Of a stretch of DNA of 64,000 nt, positions 11,941 to 26,500 are shown piece after piece (the first letter of the stretch is position 1; each line of letters starts with the position of its first letter). Under the pieces are notes generated by a model. It saw nothing but the letters and a program-made list of their open reading frames with translations, was not told the DNA's origin and searched no databases. Made by a program: the position numbers and the translations under genes. Origin of the DNA: Archivesica marissinica (taxonomy: Eukaryota; Mollusca; Bivalvia; Venerida; Vesicomyidae); NCBI GenBank assembly GCA_014843695.1, contig CM026401.1, positions 25,171,376-25,235,375 of the forward strand, written 5' to 3'.

Positions 11941-14900
11941 CTGCTGTTTGATAAGGGAAACGTTCACTTTATTTCTGCTGTTTGGTAATGGAAACATTTG
12001 CTTTATTTCGGCTGTTTGATAATGGAAACTTTTGCTCTATTTCTGCTGTTTGATAAGGAAAACATTTGCTTTATTTCTGCTGTTAGATAATGGAAACTTT
12101 TACTCTATTTTGGCTGTTTGATAAGGGAAACTTTTGCTCTATTTCTGCTGTTTCATAATGGAACCATTTGCTTTATTTCTGCTGTTTGATAAGTGAAACA
12201 TTTGCTTTATTTCTGCTGTTTGATAAGGGAAACTTTTGCTTTATTTCTGCGGTTTGATAATGGAAACATTTGCTTTATTTCTGAGGTTTGATAATGGAAT
12301 CTTTTGCTTCATTTCTGCTGTTTGATAAAGGAAACATTTGCTCTATTTCTGCTCTATGATAATGGAAACGTTTGCTTGATTTCGGCTGTATGATAAGGGA
12401 CACATTTGTTTTATTTCGGCTGTTTCATAATGGAAACTTTTGTTCTATTTCTGATGTATGATAACGGAAACATTTGCTTTATTTCGGCTGTTTGATAAGG
12501 GAAACATTTGCTTCATTTCCGATGTTTGATAATGGAAACTTTTACTCTATTTTGGCTGTTTGATAAGTCAAACGTTTGCTTTATTTCGGTTGTTTGATAA
12601 GGGAAACATTTGCTTTATTTCTGCTGTTTCATAATGGAACCATTTGCTTTATTTCTGCTGTTTGATAAGGGAATCTTTTGCTTTATTTCTGCGGTTTGAT
12701 AATGGAAACTTTTTCTTTATTTCTACGATTTGATAATGGAAACTTTTGCTTCATTTCTGTGGTTTGATAAGGGAAACATTTGCTCTATTTCTGCTCTATG
12801 ATAATGGAAACGTTTTCTTGATTTCGGCTGTATGATAAGGGACACATTTGCTTTATTTCGGCTGTTTCATAATGGAAACTTTTGTTCTATTTCTGCTCTA
12901 TGATAACGGAAACGTTTGCTTTATTTCTGCTGTTTGGTAATGGAAACATTTGCTTTATTTCGGCTGTTTGATAATGGAAACTTTTGCTCTATTTCTGCTG
13001 TTGGATATGGGAAACATTTGCTTTATTTCTGCTGTTTGATAATGGAAACTTTTACTCTATTTCTGTTGTTTGATAAGGGAAACATTTGCTCTATTTCTGC
13101 TGTTTCATAATGGAACCATTTGTTTTATTTCTGCTGTTTGATAAGTGAAACTTTTGCTTTATTTCTGCGGTTTGATAATGGAAACATTTGCTTTATTTCT
13201 GCGGTTTGATAATGGAAACATTTGCTCTATTTCTGCTCTATGATAATGGAAACCTTTGCTTGATTTCGGCTGTTACATAATGGAAACTTTTGTTCTAATT
13301 CTGCTGTATTATAACGGAAACGTTTGCTTTATTTCGGCTGTTTGATAAGGGAAACATTTGCTTTATTTCCAATGTTTGATAATGGAAACTTTTACTCTAT
13401 TTTGGCTGTTTGATAAGGCAAACGTTTGCTTTATTTCGGTTGTTTGATAAGGGAAACGTTTGCTTTATTTCTGATGTTTGATAATGGAAAAATTTGCTTT
13501 ATTTCGGCTGTTTGATCATGGAAACATTTACACTAATTCTGCTGTGTGAGAAGGGAAACATTTGCTTTATTTCGGCTGTTTGATAATGGAAGCTTTTGCT
13601 CTATTTCTGCCTTATGATAAGGGAATATTTTGCTTTATTTCTGTTGTTTGATAATGGAAACATTTGCTCTATTTCTGCTGTATGATAAGGGAAACTTTTG
13701 CTTTATTTCAGTCGGATGTTTGATAATGGAAACGTTTGCTCTATTTCTGCTGTTTGATAAGGGAAACGTTCGCTTTATTTCTGCTGTTTGGTAATGGAAA
13801 TATTTGCTATATTTCGGCTGTTTGATAATTTAAACTTTTGCTCTATTTTGGCTGTTTGATAAGGGAAACTTTTGCTTTATTTCGGTTGTTTGATAAGGGA
13901 AACATTTGCTTTATTTCTGCTGTTTCATAATGGAAACTTTTGCTTTATTTCTGCAGTTTGATAGGGGAAACATTTGCTCTATTTCTGCTGTATGCTAAGG
14001 GAAACATTTGCTTTATTTCGGCTGTTTGTTAATGAAAACTTTTGCTTTATCTCTGCTGTATGATAATGGAAACATATGCTCTATTTCTGCTGTTTTATAA
14101 TGGAAACCTTTGCTTTATTTCTGCTGTTTGATAATGGAAACATTTGCTTTATTTCTGATGTATGATAATGGAAACCTTTGCTCTATTTTCGCTGTTTGAT
14201 AAGGGAAACCTTTGCTTTATTTCGATTGTTTGATAATGGAAACATTTGCTTTATTTCTGCTGTTTGGTAAGGGAATCATTTGCTTTATTTCGGCTGTTTC
14301 ATAAGAGAAACTTTTGCTTTATTTCGGCTGTTTGATAAGGGAAACATTTGCTTTATTTCGGCTGTTTTATAAGGGAAACTTTTGATTTATTTCGGCTGTT
14401 TGATAAGGGAAACCTTTGCTCTATTTCGGCTGTTTGATCATGGAAACTTTTACTCTATTTCGGCTGTTTGATAAGGGAAGCTTTTGCTTGATTTCTGCTG
14501 TATGATAAAGGAGACTTTGCTTTCTTTCGGCTGTTTGATATTGGAAACGTTTGCCCTATTTCTGCTGTTTGATAATGGAAACTTTTGATTTATTTCTGCG
14601 GTTTGATAATGGAAACATTTGCTCTATTTCTGCTGTTTGATAAGGGAAACTTTTGCTCTATTTCGGTTGTTTGATAAGGGAAACATTTGCTTTCTTTCTG
14701 CGGTTTGATAAGGGAAACCTTTGATTTATTTCGGCTGTTTGATAAGGGAAACATTTGCTCTATTTCGGATGTTTGATAATGGAAACATTTGCTCTATTTC
14801 TGCTGTATGATAAAGGAAACTTTGCTTTATTTCGGCTGTTTGATAATGGAAACTTTTGCCCTATTTCTGCTGTTTGATAATGGAAACTTTTGATCTATTT

Positions 14901-16046
14901 CGGCGGTTTGATAATGGAAATGTTTGCTTTATTTCGGCTATTTGATAATGGAAACGTTTGCTTGATTTCGGCTGTATGATAAGGGAAACATTTGCTCTAT
15001 TTCTGCTTTATGATAAGGGAAACATTTGCTTTATTTCGGTCGGATGTTTGATAATGGAAACGTTTGCTCTATTTCTGCTGTTTGATAAGGGAAACGTTCG
15101 CTTTATTTCTGCTGTTTGGTAATGGAAACATTTGCTTTATTTCGGCTGTTTGATAATGGAAACTTTTGCTCTATTTCTGCTGTTTGATAAGGGAAACATT
15201 TGCTTTATTTCTGCTGTTTGATAATGGAAACTTTTACTCTATTTTGGCTGTTTGATAAGGGAAACTTTTCTTTATTTCTGTTGTTTGATAAGGGAAACAT
15301 TTGCTCTATTTCTGCTGTTTCATCATGGAACCATTTTCTTTATTTCTGCTGTTTGATAAGGGAAACATTTGCTTTATTTCTGCTGTTTGATAAGGGAAAC
15401 TTTTGCTTTATTTCTGCGGTTTGATAATGGAAACTTTTGCTTTATTTCTGCGATTTGATAATGGAAACTTTTGCTTCATTTCTGCTGTTTCATAATGGAA
15501 ACTTTTGTTCTATTTCTGCTCTATGATAACGGAAACGTTTGCTTTATTTCTGATGTTTGATAATGGAAACATTTGCTTTATTTCGGGTGTTTGATCATGG
15601 AAACTGTTACACTATTTCTGCTGTGTGATAAGGGAAACATTTGCTTTATTTCGGATGTTTGATAATGGAAACTTTTGCTTTATTTCTGTTGTTTGATAAT
15701 GGAAACATTTGCTCTATTTCTGCTGTATGATAAGGGAAACTTTTGCTTTATTTCAGTCTGATGTTTGATAATGGAAACGTTTTCTCTATTTCTGCTGTTT
15801 GATAAGGGAAACGTTCGCTTTATTTCTGCTGTTTGGTAATGGAAACATTTGCTTTATTTCGGCTGTTTGATAATGGAAACTTTTGCTCTATTTCTGCTGT
15901 TTGATAAGGGAAACATTTGCTTTATTTCTGCTGTTTGATAATGGAAACGTTTACTCTATTTTGGCTGTTTGATAAGGGACACTTTTGCTTTATTTCTGTT
16001 GTTTGATAAGGGAAACATTTGCTTTATTTCTGCTGTTTCATAATGT

Positions 16047-16939
16047 AAACTTTTGCTTTATTTCTGCAGTTTGATAAGGGAAACATTTGCTCTATTTCTG
16101 CTGTATGCTAAGGGAAACATTTGCTTTATTTCGGCTGTTTGTTAATGAAAACATTTGCTTTATCTCTGCTGTATGATGAGGGAAATTATTGCTTTATTTC
16201 TGCTGTTTGATAAGGGAAACATTTGATCTATTTCTGCTATTTGATAATGGAAACGTTTGCTTTATTTCTGCGGTTTGATAATGGAAACTTTTGATCTATT
16301 TCTGCTGTTTGATAAGGGAATCATTTGCTTGATTTCTGTTGTTTGATAAGTGAAACTTTTGCTTTATTTCGGCTATTTGATAAGGGAAACATTTGCTTTA
16401 TTTCGGCTGTTTGATAAGGGAAACTTTTGCTTTATTTCGGCTGTTTGATAAGGGAACCATTTGCTTTATTTCGGCTGTTTGATAAAGGAATCGTTTGCTT
16501 TATTTCTGTTGTTTGATAAGGGAAACTTTTGCTTTATTTCGGCTGTTTGATAAGGGAACCATTTGCTTTATTTCGGCTGTTTGATAAGGGAAACTTTTGC
16601 TTTATATTGGCTGTTTGATAAGGGAAACATTTGATTAATTTCGGCTGTTTGATAAGGGAAACTTTTGCTCTATTTCGGCTGTTTGATAATGGAAAGTTTT
16701 ACTCTATTTCGGCTGTTTGATAAGGGAAACTTTTGCTCTATTTCTGCTGTATGATAAAGGAGACTTTGCTTTATTTCGGCTGTTTGATATTGGAAACTTT
16801 TGCCCTATTTCTGCTGTTTGATAATGGAAACTTTTGATTTATTTCGGTGGTTTGATAATGGAAATGTTTGCTTTATTTCGGCTGTTTGATAATGGAAGCA
16901 GTTGCTTGATTTCTGCGGTTTGATAATGGAAACATTTGC
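16047..16939. repeat. ~0.9-kb block duplicated 9.6 kb away (25653-26545)
   Basis: Variant units in identical order occur at offset 9606. These include the GATGAGGGAAATTATTGC unit at 16175 and 25781, a TTTGATCTATTTC pair, GATAAAGGAATCG, TTATATTGGCTG and GGAAGCAGTTGC. Only scattered single-base differences were seen, such as AAGTG versus AAGGG and AACC versus AATC. Confidence 0.8.
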
Positions 16940-18660
16940 TTTATTTCTGCTGTATGATAATGGAAAACTTTGCTCTATTTTCGCTGTTTGATAAGGGAAA
17001 CCTTTGCTTTATTTCTGTTGTTTGATAAAGGAAACATTTGCTTTATTTCTGCGGTTTGATAATGGAAACATTTGCTTTATTTCTGCTGTTTGATAAGGGA
17101 ATCATTTGCTTTATTTCGGCTGTTTGATAATGGAAAATTTTGCTTTATTTCGGCTGTTTGATAAGGGAAACATTTGCTTTATTTCGGCTGTTTTATAAGG
17201 GAAACTTTTGCTTTATTTCGGCTGTTTGATAAGGGAAACTTTTACTTTATTTCGGCTGTTTGATAAAGGAAACATTTGCTTTATTTCTGCTGTTTGATAA
17301 GGGAAACTTTAGCTTTATTTCGGCTGTTTGATAAGGGAAACATTTGCTTATTTTGGCTCTTTGGTAAGGGAAACATTTGCTTTATTTCGGCTGTTTGATA
17401 AGGGAAACGTTTGCTTTATTTCGGCTATTTGATAAGGAAAACATTTGATTTATTTCGGCTGTTTGATAAGGGAAACCTTTGCTCTATTTCGGCTGTTTGA
17501 TAATGGAAACTTTTACTCTATTTCGGCTGTTTGATAAGGGAAACTGTTGCTTTATTTCTGCTGTATGATAAAGGAGACTTTGCTTTCTTTCGGCTGTTTG
17601 ATATTGGAAACTTTTGCCCTATTTCTGCTGTTTGATAATGGAAACTTTTGATTTATTTCGGTGGTTTGATTATGGAAACATTTGCTTTATTTCTGCTGTT
17701 TCATAACGGAAACTTTTGCTTTATTTCTGCAGTTTGATAAGGGAAACATTAGCTCTATTTCTGCTGTATGCTAAGGGAAACATTTGCTTTATTTCGGCTG
17801 TTTGTTAATGAAAACTTTTGCTTTATCTCTGCTGTATGATGAGGGAAACTATTGCTTTATTTCTGCTGTTTGATAATGAAAACATATGCTCTATTTCTGC
17901 TGTTTTATAATGGAAACGTTTGCTCTATTTCTGCCTTATGTTAAGGGAATCTTTTGCTTTATTTCTGTTGTTTGATAATGGAACCATTTGCTCTATTTCT
18001 GCTGTATGATAATGGAAACCTTTGCTTTATTTCTGCTGTTTGATAATGGAAACTCTTGCTTTATTTCGGCTGTTTAATAATGGAAACTTATTGATTTATT
18101 TCTGCGGTTTGATAATGGAAACTGTTTCTTTATTTCGGCTGTTTGATAATGGAAACTTTTGCCCTATGTCTGCTGTTTGATAATAGAAACTTTTGATTTA
18201 TTTCGGTGGTTTGATAATGGAAATGTTTGCTTCATTTCGGCTGTTTGATAATGGAAACATTTGCTCTATTTCTGCTGTATAATAAGGGAAACTTTTGCTT
18301 TATTTCGGATGTTTGATAATGAACACTTTTGCTCAATTTCTGCGGTTTGATAATGAAAACTTTTGCTCTATTTCTGCTGTTTGATAAGGGACACTTTTGC
18401 TCTATTTCGGCTGTTTGATAAGAGAAACTTTTGCTTTATGTCTGCGATTTGATAAGGGAAACTTTTGCTTTATATCGGTTGTTTAATAAGGGAAACATTT
18501 GCTTTCTTTCTGCGGTTTGATAAAGGAAACTTTTGCTTTATTTCGGCTGTTTGATAAGGGAAACTTTTGATTCATTTCGGCTGTTTGATAAGGGAAACAT
18601 TTGCTTTCTTTCTGCGGTTTGATAATGGAAACGTTTGCTTTATTTCGGCTGTTTGATAAG

Positions 18661-20502
18661 GGAAACATTTGATTTATTTCGGCTGTTTGATAAGGGAAAC
18701 ATTTGCTCTATTTCTGATGTTTGATAATGGAAACTTTTACTCTATTTCGGCTGTTTGATAATGGAAACATTTGCTCTATTTCTGCTGTATGATAAAGGAA
18801 ACTTTGCTTTATTTCGCCTGTTTGATAATGGAAACTTCTGCCCTATTTCTGCTGTTTGATAATGGAAACTTTTGATCTATTTCGGCGGTTTGATAAAGGA
18901 AATATTTGCTTTATTTCGGCTATTTGATAATGGAAACGTTTGCTTGATTTCGGCTGTATGAAAAGGGAAACATTTGCTCTATTTCTGCAGTATGATAAGG
19001 GAAAAATTTGCTTTATTTCGGTCGGATGTTTGATAATGGAAACGTTTGCTCTATTTCTGCTGTTTGATAAGGGAAAAGTTCCCTTTATTTCTGCTGTTTG
19101 GTAATGGAAACATTTGCTTTATTTCGGCTGTTTGATAATGGAAACTTTTGCTCTATTTCTGCTGTTTGATAAGGAAAACAATTGCTTTATTTCTGCTCTT
19201 TGATAATGGAAACTTTTACTCTATTTTGGCTGTTTGATAAGGGAAACATTTGCTTTATTTCGGCAGTTTCATAATGGAAACTTTTGTTCTATTTCTGCTG
19301 TATGATAACGGAAACGTTTGTTTTATTTCGGCTGTTTGATAATGGAAACCTTTGCTCTATTTCTGCTGTTTGATAAGGGAAACATTTGCTTTATTTCCGA
19401 TGTTTGATAATGGAAACTTTTACTCTATTTTGGCTGTTTGATAAGGCAAACGTTTGCTTTATTTCGGTTGTTTGATAAGGGAAACATTTGCTTTATTTCT
19501 GCTGTTTCATAATGGAACCATTTGCTTTATTTCTGCTGTTTGATAAGGGAAACATTTGTTTTATTTCTGCTGTTTGATAAGGGAAACATTTGATTTATTT
19601 CGGCTGTTTGATAAGGGAAACATTTGCTCTATTTCTGATGTTTGATAATGGAAACTTTTACTCTATTTCGGCTGTTTGATAATGGAAACATTTGCTCTAT
19701 TTCTGCTGTATGATAAAGGAAACTTTGCTTTATTTCGCCTGTTTGATAATGGAAACTTCTGCCCTATTTCTGCTGTTTGATAATGGAAACTTTTGATCTA
19801 TTTCGGCGGTTTGATAAAGGAAATATTTGCTTTATTTCGGCTATTTGATAATGGAAACGTTTGCTTGATTTCGGCTGTATGAAAAGGGAAACATTTGCTC
19901 TATTTCTGCAGTATGATAAGGGAAAAATTTGCTTTATTTCGGTCGGATGTTTGATAATGGAAACGTTTGCTCTATTTCTGCTGTTTGATAAGGGAAAAGT
20001 TCCCTTTATTTCTGCTGTTTGGTAATGGAAACATTTGCTTTATTTCGGCTGTTTGATAATGGAAACTTTTGCTCTATTTCTGCTGTTTGATAAGGAAAAC
20101 AATTGCTTTATTTCTGCTCTTTGATAATGGAAACTTTTACTCTATTTTGGCTGTTTGATAAGGGAAACATTTGCTTTATTTCGGCAGTTTCATAATGGAA
20201 ACTTTTGTTCTATTTCTGCTGTATGATAACGGAAACGTTTGTTTTATTTCGGCTGTTTGATAATGGAAACCTTTGCTCTATTTCTGCTGTTTGATAAGGG
20301 AAACATTTGCTTTATTTCCGATGTTTGATAATGGAAACTTTTACTCTATTTTGGCTGTTTGATAAGGCAAACGTTTGCTTTATTTCGGTTGTTTGATAAG
20401 GGAAACATTTGCTTTATTTCTGCTGTTTCATAATGGAACCATTTGCTTTATTTCTGCTGTTTGATAAGGGAAACATTTGTTTTATTTCTGCTGTTTGATA
20501 AG
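18661..20502. repeat. 921-bp near-perfect tandem duplication inside array 1
   Basis: Positions 18661-19581 and 19582-20502 read almost identically. Both start with a GAAACATTTGATTTATTTCGG unit. Both contain the 37-bp CGGTCGGATG unit (19019 and 19940) and the unusual GGGAAAAGTTCCC unit, and both end with a CATTTGTTTTATTTC unit. 921 = 27 x 34 + 3, which agrees with one 37-bp unit per copy. This is probably one of the most recent events in the array. Confidence 0.88.
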
Positions 20503-23500
20503 GGAAACTTTTGCTTTATTTCTGCGGTTTGATAATGGAAACTTTTGCTTTATTTCTGCGATTTGATAATGGAATCTTTTGCTTCATTTCTGCTGTTTGA
20601 TAAGGGAAACATTTGCTCTATTTCTGCTCTATGATAATGGAAACGTTTTCTTGATTTCGGCTGTATGATAAGGGACACATTTGCTTTATTTCGGCTGTTT
20701 CTTAATGGAAACTTTTGTTCTATTTCTGCTCTATGATAACGGAAACGTTTGCTTTATTTCTGCTGTTTGATAATGGAAACATTTGCTTTATTTCGGCTGT
20801 TTGATCATGGAAACTTTTACACTATTTCTGCTGTGTGATAAGGGAAACATTTGCTTTATTTCGGCTGTTTGATAATGGAAACTTTTGCTTTATTTCGGTC
20901 GGATGTTTGATAATGGAAACGTTTGCTCTATTTCTGCTGTTTGATAAGGGAAACGTTCGCTTTATTTCTGTTGTTTGGTAATGGAAACATTTGCTTTATT
21001 TCGGCTGTTTCATAATGGAAACATTTGCTCTATTTCTGCTGTTTGATAAAGGAAACATTTGCTTTATTTCTGCTGTTTGATAATGGAAACTTTTACACTA
21101 TTTCTGCTGTGTGATAAGGGAAACATTTGGTTTATTTCGGCTGTTTGAAAAATGGAAACTTTTGCTTTATTTCGGCTGTGTGATAATGGAAGCTTTTGCT
21201 CTATTTCTGCCTTATGATAAGGGAATCTTTTGATTTATTTCTGCTGTTTGATAATGGAAACATTTTCTCTATTTCTGCTATATGATAAGGGAAACATTTG
21301 CTTTATTTCGGCTGTTTGATAATGGAAACTTATTGATTTATTTCGGCTGTTTGATAATGGAAGCTTTTGCTCTATTTCTGCTGTATGATAATGGAAACTG
21401 TTGCTTTATTTCGGCAGTTTGATAATGGAAACCTATTGATTTATTTCTGCGGTTTGATTTTAGAAACAGTTTCGATATTTCGGCGGTTTGATAATGGAAA
21501 CGTTTACCCTATTTCTGCTGTTTGATAATGGAATCATTTGATCTATTTCGGCGGTTTGATAATGGAAATGTTTGCTTTATTTCGGCTATTTGATAATGGA
21601 AACGTTTGCTTGATTTCGGCTGTATGATAAGGGAAACATTTGCTCTATTTCTGCTGTATGATAAGGGAAACTTATGCTTTATTTCGGATGTTTGATAATG
21701 GAAACGTTTGCTCTATTTCTGCTGTTTGATAAGGGAAACTTTTGCTTTATTTCGGATGTTTGATAATGGAAACGTTTGCTCTATTTCTGCTGTTTGATAT
21801 TGGAAACATTTGCTTTATTTCGGCTGTTTGATAATGGAAATATTTGCTCTATTCTGCTGTTTGATAATGGAAACCTTTACTCTCTTTTGGCTGTTTGATA
21901 ATGGAAACTTTTGCTTTATTTCGGTTGTTTGATAATGGAAACATTTGCTTTTTTTCTGCTGTTTCATAATGGAACCATTTGCTTTATTTCTGCTGTTTGA
22001 TAAGGGAAACATTTGCTTTATTTCTTCTGTTTGATAAGGGAAACTTTTGCTTTATTTCTGCGGTTTGATAATGGAAAGTTTTGCTTTATTTCTGCGGTTT
22101 GATAATGGAAACTTTTCTTCATTTCTGCTGTTTGATAAGGGAATCATTTGCTCTATTTCTGCTGTATGATAACGGAAACGTTTGCTTCATTTCTGCTGTT
22201 TGATAACGGAAACATTTGCTTTATTTCGGCTGTTTGATCATGGAAACTTTTACACTATTTCTGCTGTGTGATAAGGGATACATTTGCTTTATTTCGGCTG
22301 TTTGATAATGGAAGCGTTTGCTCTATTTCTTCCTTATGATAAGGGAATCTTTTGCTTTATTTCTGTTGTTTGATAATGGAAACATTTGCTCTATTTCTGC
22401 GGTTTGATAAGGGATACTTTTGCTTTATTTCGGTTGTTTGATAAGGGAAACATTTGCTTTATTTCTGCTGTTTCATAATGGAACCATTTGCTTTATTTCT
22501 GTTGTTTGAAAAGGGAAACATTTGCTTTATTTCTGCTGTTTGATAAGGGAAACTTTTGCCCTATTTCTGCTGTTTGATAATGGAAACTTTTGATTTATTT
22601 CGGTGGTTTGATAAAGGAAATGTTTGCTTTATTTCGGCTGTTTGATAATGGAAACATTTGCTCTATTTCTGCTGTATAATAAGGGATACTTTTGCTTTAT
22701 TTCGGATATTTGATAATGAACACTTTTGCTCTATTTCTGCGGATTGATAATGGAAACTTGTGCTCTTTTTCGGCTGTTTGATAAGAGAAACCTTTGCTTT
22801 ATGTCTGCGATTTGATAACGGAAACTTTTGCTTTATATCGGTTGTTTGATAAGGGAAACATTTGCTTTCTTTCCGCGGTTTGATAAGGGAAACGTTTGCT
22901 TTATTTCGGCTGTTTGATAAGGGAAACATTTGATTTATTTCGGCTGTTTGATAATGGAAACTTTTGCCCTATTTCTGCTGTTTGATAATGGAAACCTTTG
23001 ATCTATTTCGGCGGTTTGATAATGGAAATGTTTGCTTTATTTCGGCTATTTGATAATGGAAACGTTTGCTTGATTTCGGCTGTATGATAAGGGAAACATT
23101 TGCTCTATTTCTGCTGTATGATATGGGAAACTTTTGCTTTATTTCGGATGTTTGATAATGGAAACGTTCGCTTTATTTCGGCTGTTTGATAAGGGAAACG
23201 TTCGCTTTATTTCGGCTGTTTGATAAGGGAAACTTTTGCTCTATTTCGGCAGCTTGATAAGAGAAACTTTTGCTTTATGTCTGCGATTTGATAAGGGAAA
23301 CATTTGATTTAATTTCTGCTGTTTGATAATGGAAACCTTTACTCTATTTTGGCTGTTTGATAAGGGAAACTTTTGTTTTATTTCGGTTGTTTGATAAGGG
23401 AAACATTTGCTTTATTTCTGCTGTTTGATAAGGGAAACATTTGCTTTATTTCTCCTGTTTGATAAGGGAAACTTTTGCTTTATTTCTGCGGTTTGATAAT

Positions 23501-26500
23501 GGAAACTTTTGCTTTATTTCTGCGGTTTGATAATGGAAACTTTTGCTTCATTTCTGCTGTTTGATAAGGGAAACATTTGGTCTATTTCTGCTCTATGATA
23601 ATGGAAACGTTTGCTTGATTTCGGCTGTATGATAAGGGACACATTTGCTTTATTTCGGCTATTTCATAATGGAAACTATTGTTCTATTTCTGCTGTATGA
23701 TACCGGAAACGTTTGCTTTATTTCTGCTGTTTGATAATGGAAACATTTGCTTTATTTCGGCTGTTTGATAATGGAAACATTTGCTCTATTTCTGCTGTAT
23801 GATAAGGGAAACATTTGCTTTATTTCGGTCGGATGTTTGATAATGGAAACGTTTGCTCTATTTCTGCTGTTTGATAAGGGAAACGTTCGCTTTATTTCTG
23901 CTGTTTGGTAATGGAAACATTTGCTTTATTTCGGCTGTTTGATAATGGAAACTTTTGCTTTATTTTGGCTGTTTGATAATGTAAGCATTTGCTCTATTTC
24001 TGCCTTATGATAAGGGAATCTTTTGCTTTATTTCTGTTGTTTGATAATGGAAACATTTGCTCTATTTCTGCTGTATGATAAGGGAAACTTTTGCTTTATT
24101 TCTGCTGTTTGATAATGGAAACTGTTGCCTTATTTCGGCTGTTTGATAATGGAAAATTATTGATTTATTTCTGCGGTTTGATAATGGAAACTGTTTCTTT
24201 ATTTCTGCGGTTTGATAATGGAAACTGTTGCTTTATTTCGGCTGTTTGATAATGGAAACTTTTGATTTATTTCTGCGGTTTGATAATGGAAACTTTTGCT
24301 TTATTTATGCAGTTTGATAAGGGAAACATTTGCTCTATTTCTGCTGTATGCTAAGGGAAACATTTGCTTTATTTCGGCAGTTTGTTAATGACAACTTTTG
24401 CTTTATCTCTGGTGTATGATGAGGGAAACTATTGCTTTATTTCTGCTGTTTGATAAGGGAAACATTTGCTCTATTTCTGCTGTTTGATAATGGACACGTT
24501 TGCTTTATTTCTGCTGTTTGATATTGGAAACATTTGCTTTATTTCGGCTGTTTGATCATGGAAACTTTTACACTATTTCTGCTGTGTGATAAGGGAAACA
24601 TTTGCTCTATTTCTGCTCTATGATAATGGAAACATTTGCTTTATTTCGGCTGTTCGATCATGGAAACTTTTACACTATTTCTGCTGTGTGATAAGGGAAA
24701 CATTTGGTTTATTTCCGCTGTTTGATGAATGAAACTATTGCTTTATCTCTGCTGTATGATGAATGAATCTATTGCTTTATTTCTGCTGTTTGATAAGGGA
24801 AACATTTGCTCTATTTCGGCTGTATGACAAGGGAAACTTTTGCTTTATTTCGGCTGTTTGATCATGGAAACTTTTACACTATTTCTTCTGTGTGATAAGG
24901 GAAACATTTGCTTTATTTCGGCTGTTTGATAATGGAAACTTTTACACTATTTCTTCTGTGTGATAAGGGAAACATTTGCTTTATTTCGGCTGTTTGATAA
25001 TGGAAACATTTGCTTTATTTCTGCAGTTTGATAAGGGAAACATTTGCTCTATTTCTGCTGTATGCTAAGGGAAACATTTGTTTATTTCGGCTGTTTGTTA
25101 ATGAAACCTTTTGCTTTATCTCTGCTGTATGATGAATGAAACTATTGCTTTATTTCTGCTGTTTGATAAGGGAAACATTTGCTCTATTTCGGCTGTATGA
25201 CAAGAGAAACTTTTACACTATTCTTCTGTGTGATAAGGGAAACATTTGCTTTATTTCGGCTGTTTGATAATGGAAACTTTTGCTTTATTTCGGCTCTTTG
25301 ATAATGGAAGCTTTTGCTCTATTTCTGCTTTATGATAGGGGAATCTTTTGCTTTATTTCGGTTATTTGATAATGGAAACATTTGCTCTATTTCTGCTGTA
25401 TGATAAGGGAAACTTTTGCTTTATTTTTGCTATTTGATAATGGAAACTGTTGCTTTATTTCGGCTGTTTGATAATGGAAACTTATTGATTTATTTCTGCG
25501 GTTTGATTTTGGAAACTTTTTCTTTATTTCGGCTGTTTCATAATGGAAATTAATTTTTGATTTATTTCTGTGGTTTGATCATGGAAACAGTTGCTTTATT
25601 TCGGCTGTTTGATAATGGAAACTTTTGATTGATTTCTGCGGTTTTATAATGGAAACTTTTGCTTTATTTCTGCAGTTTGATAAGGGAAACATTTGCTCTA
25701 TTTCTGCTGTATGCTAAGGGAAACATTTGCTTTATTTCGGCTGTTTGTTAATGAAAACATTTGCTTTATCTCTGCTGTATGATGAGGGAAATTATTGCTT
25801 TATTTCTGCTGTTTGATAAGGGAAACATTTGATCTATTTCTGCTATTTGATAATGGAAACGTTTGCTTTATTTCTGCGGTTTGATAATGGAAACTTTTGA
25901 TCTATTTCTGCTGTTTGATAAGGGAATCATTTGCTTGATTTCTGTTGTTTGATAAGGGAAACTTTTGCTTTATTTCGGCTATTTGATAAGGGAAACATTT
26001 GCTTTATTTCGGCTGTTTGATAAGGGAAACTTTTGCTTTATTTCGGCTGTTTGATAAGGGAATCATTTGCTTTATTTCGGCTGTTTGATAAAGGAATCGT
26101 TTGCTTTATTTCTGTTGTTTGATAAGGGAAACTTTTGCTTTATTTCGGCTGTTTGATAAGGGAACCATTTGCTTTATTTCGGCTGTTTGATAAGGGAAAC
26201 TTTTGCTTTATATTGGCTGTTTGATAAGGGAAACATTTGATTAATTTCGGCTGTTTGATAAGGGAAACTTTTGCTCTATTTCGGCTGTTTGATAATGGAA
26301 AGTTTTACTCTATTTCGGCTGTTTGATAAGGGAAACTTTTGCTCTATTTCTGCTGTATGATAAAGGAGACTTTGCTTTATTTCGGCTGTTTGATATTGGA
26401 AACTTTTGCCCTATTTCTGCTGTTTGATAATGGAAACTTTTGATTTATTTCGGTGGTTTGATAATGGAAATGTTTGCTTTATTTCGGCTGTTTGATAATG

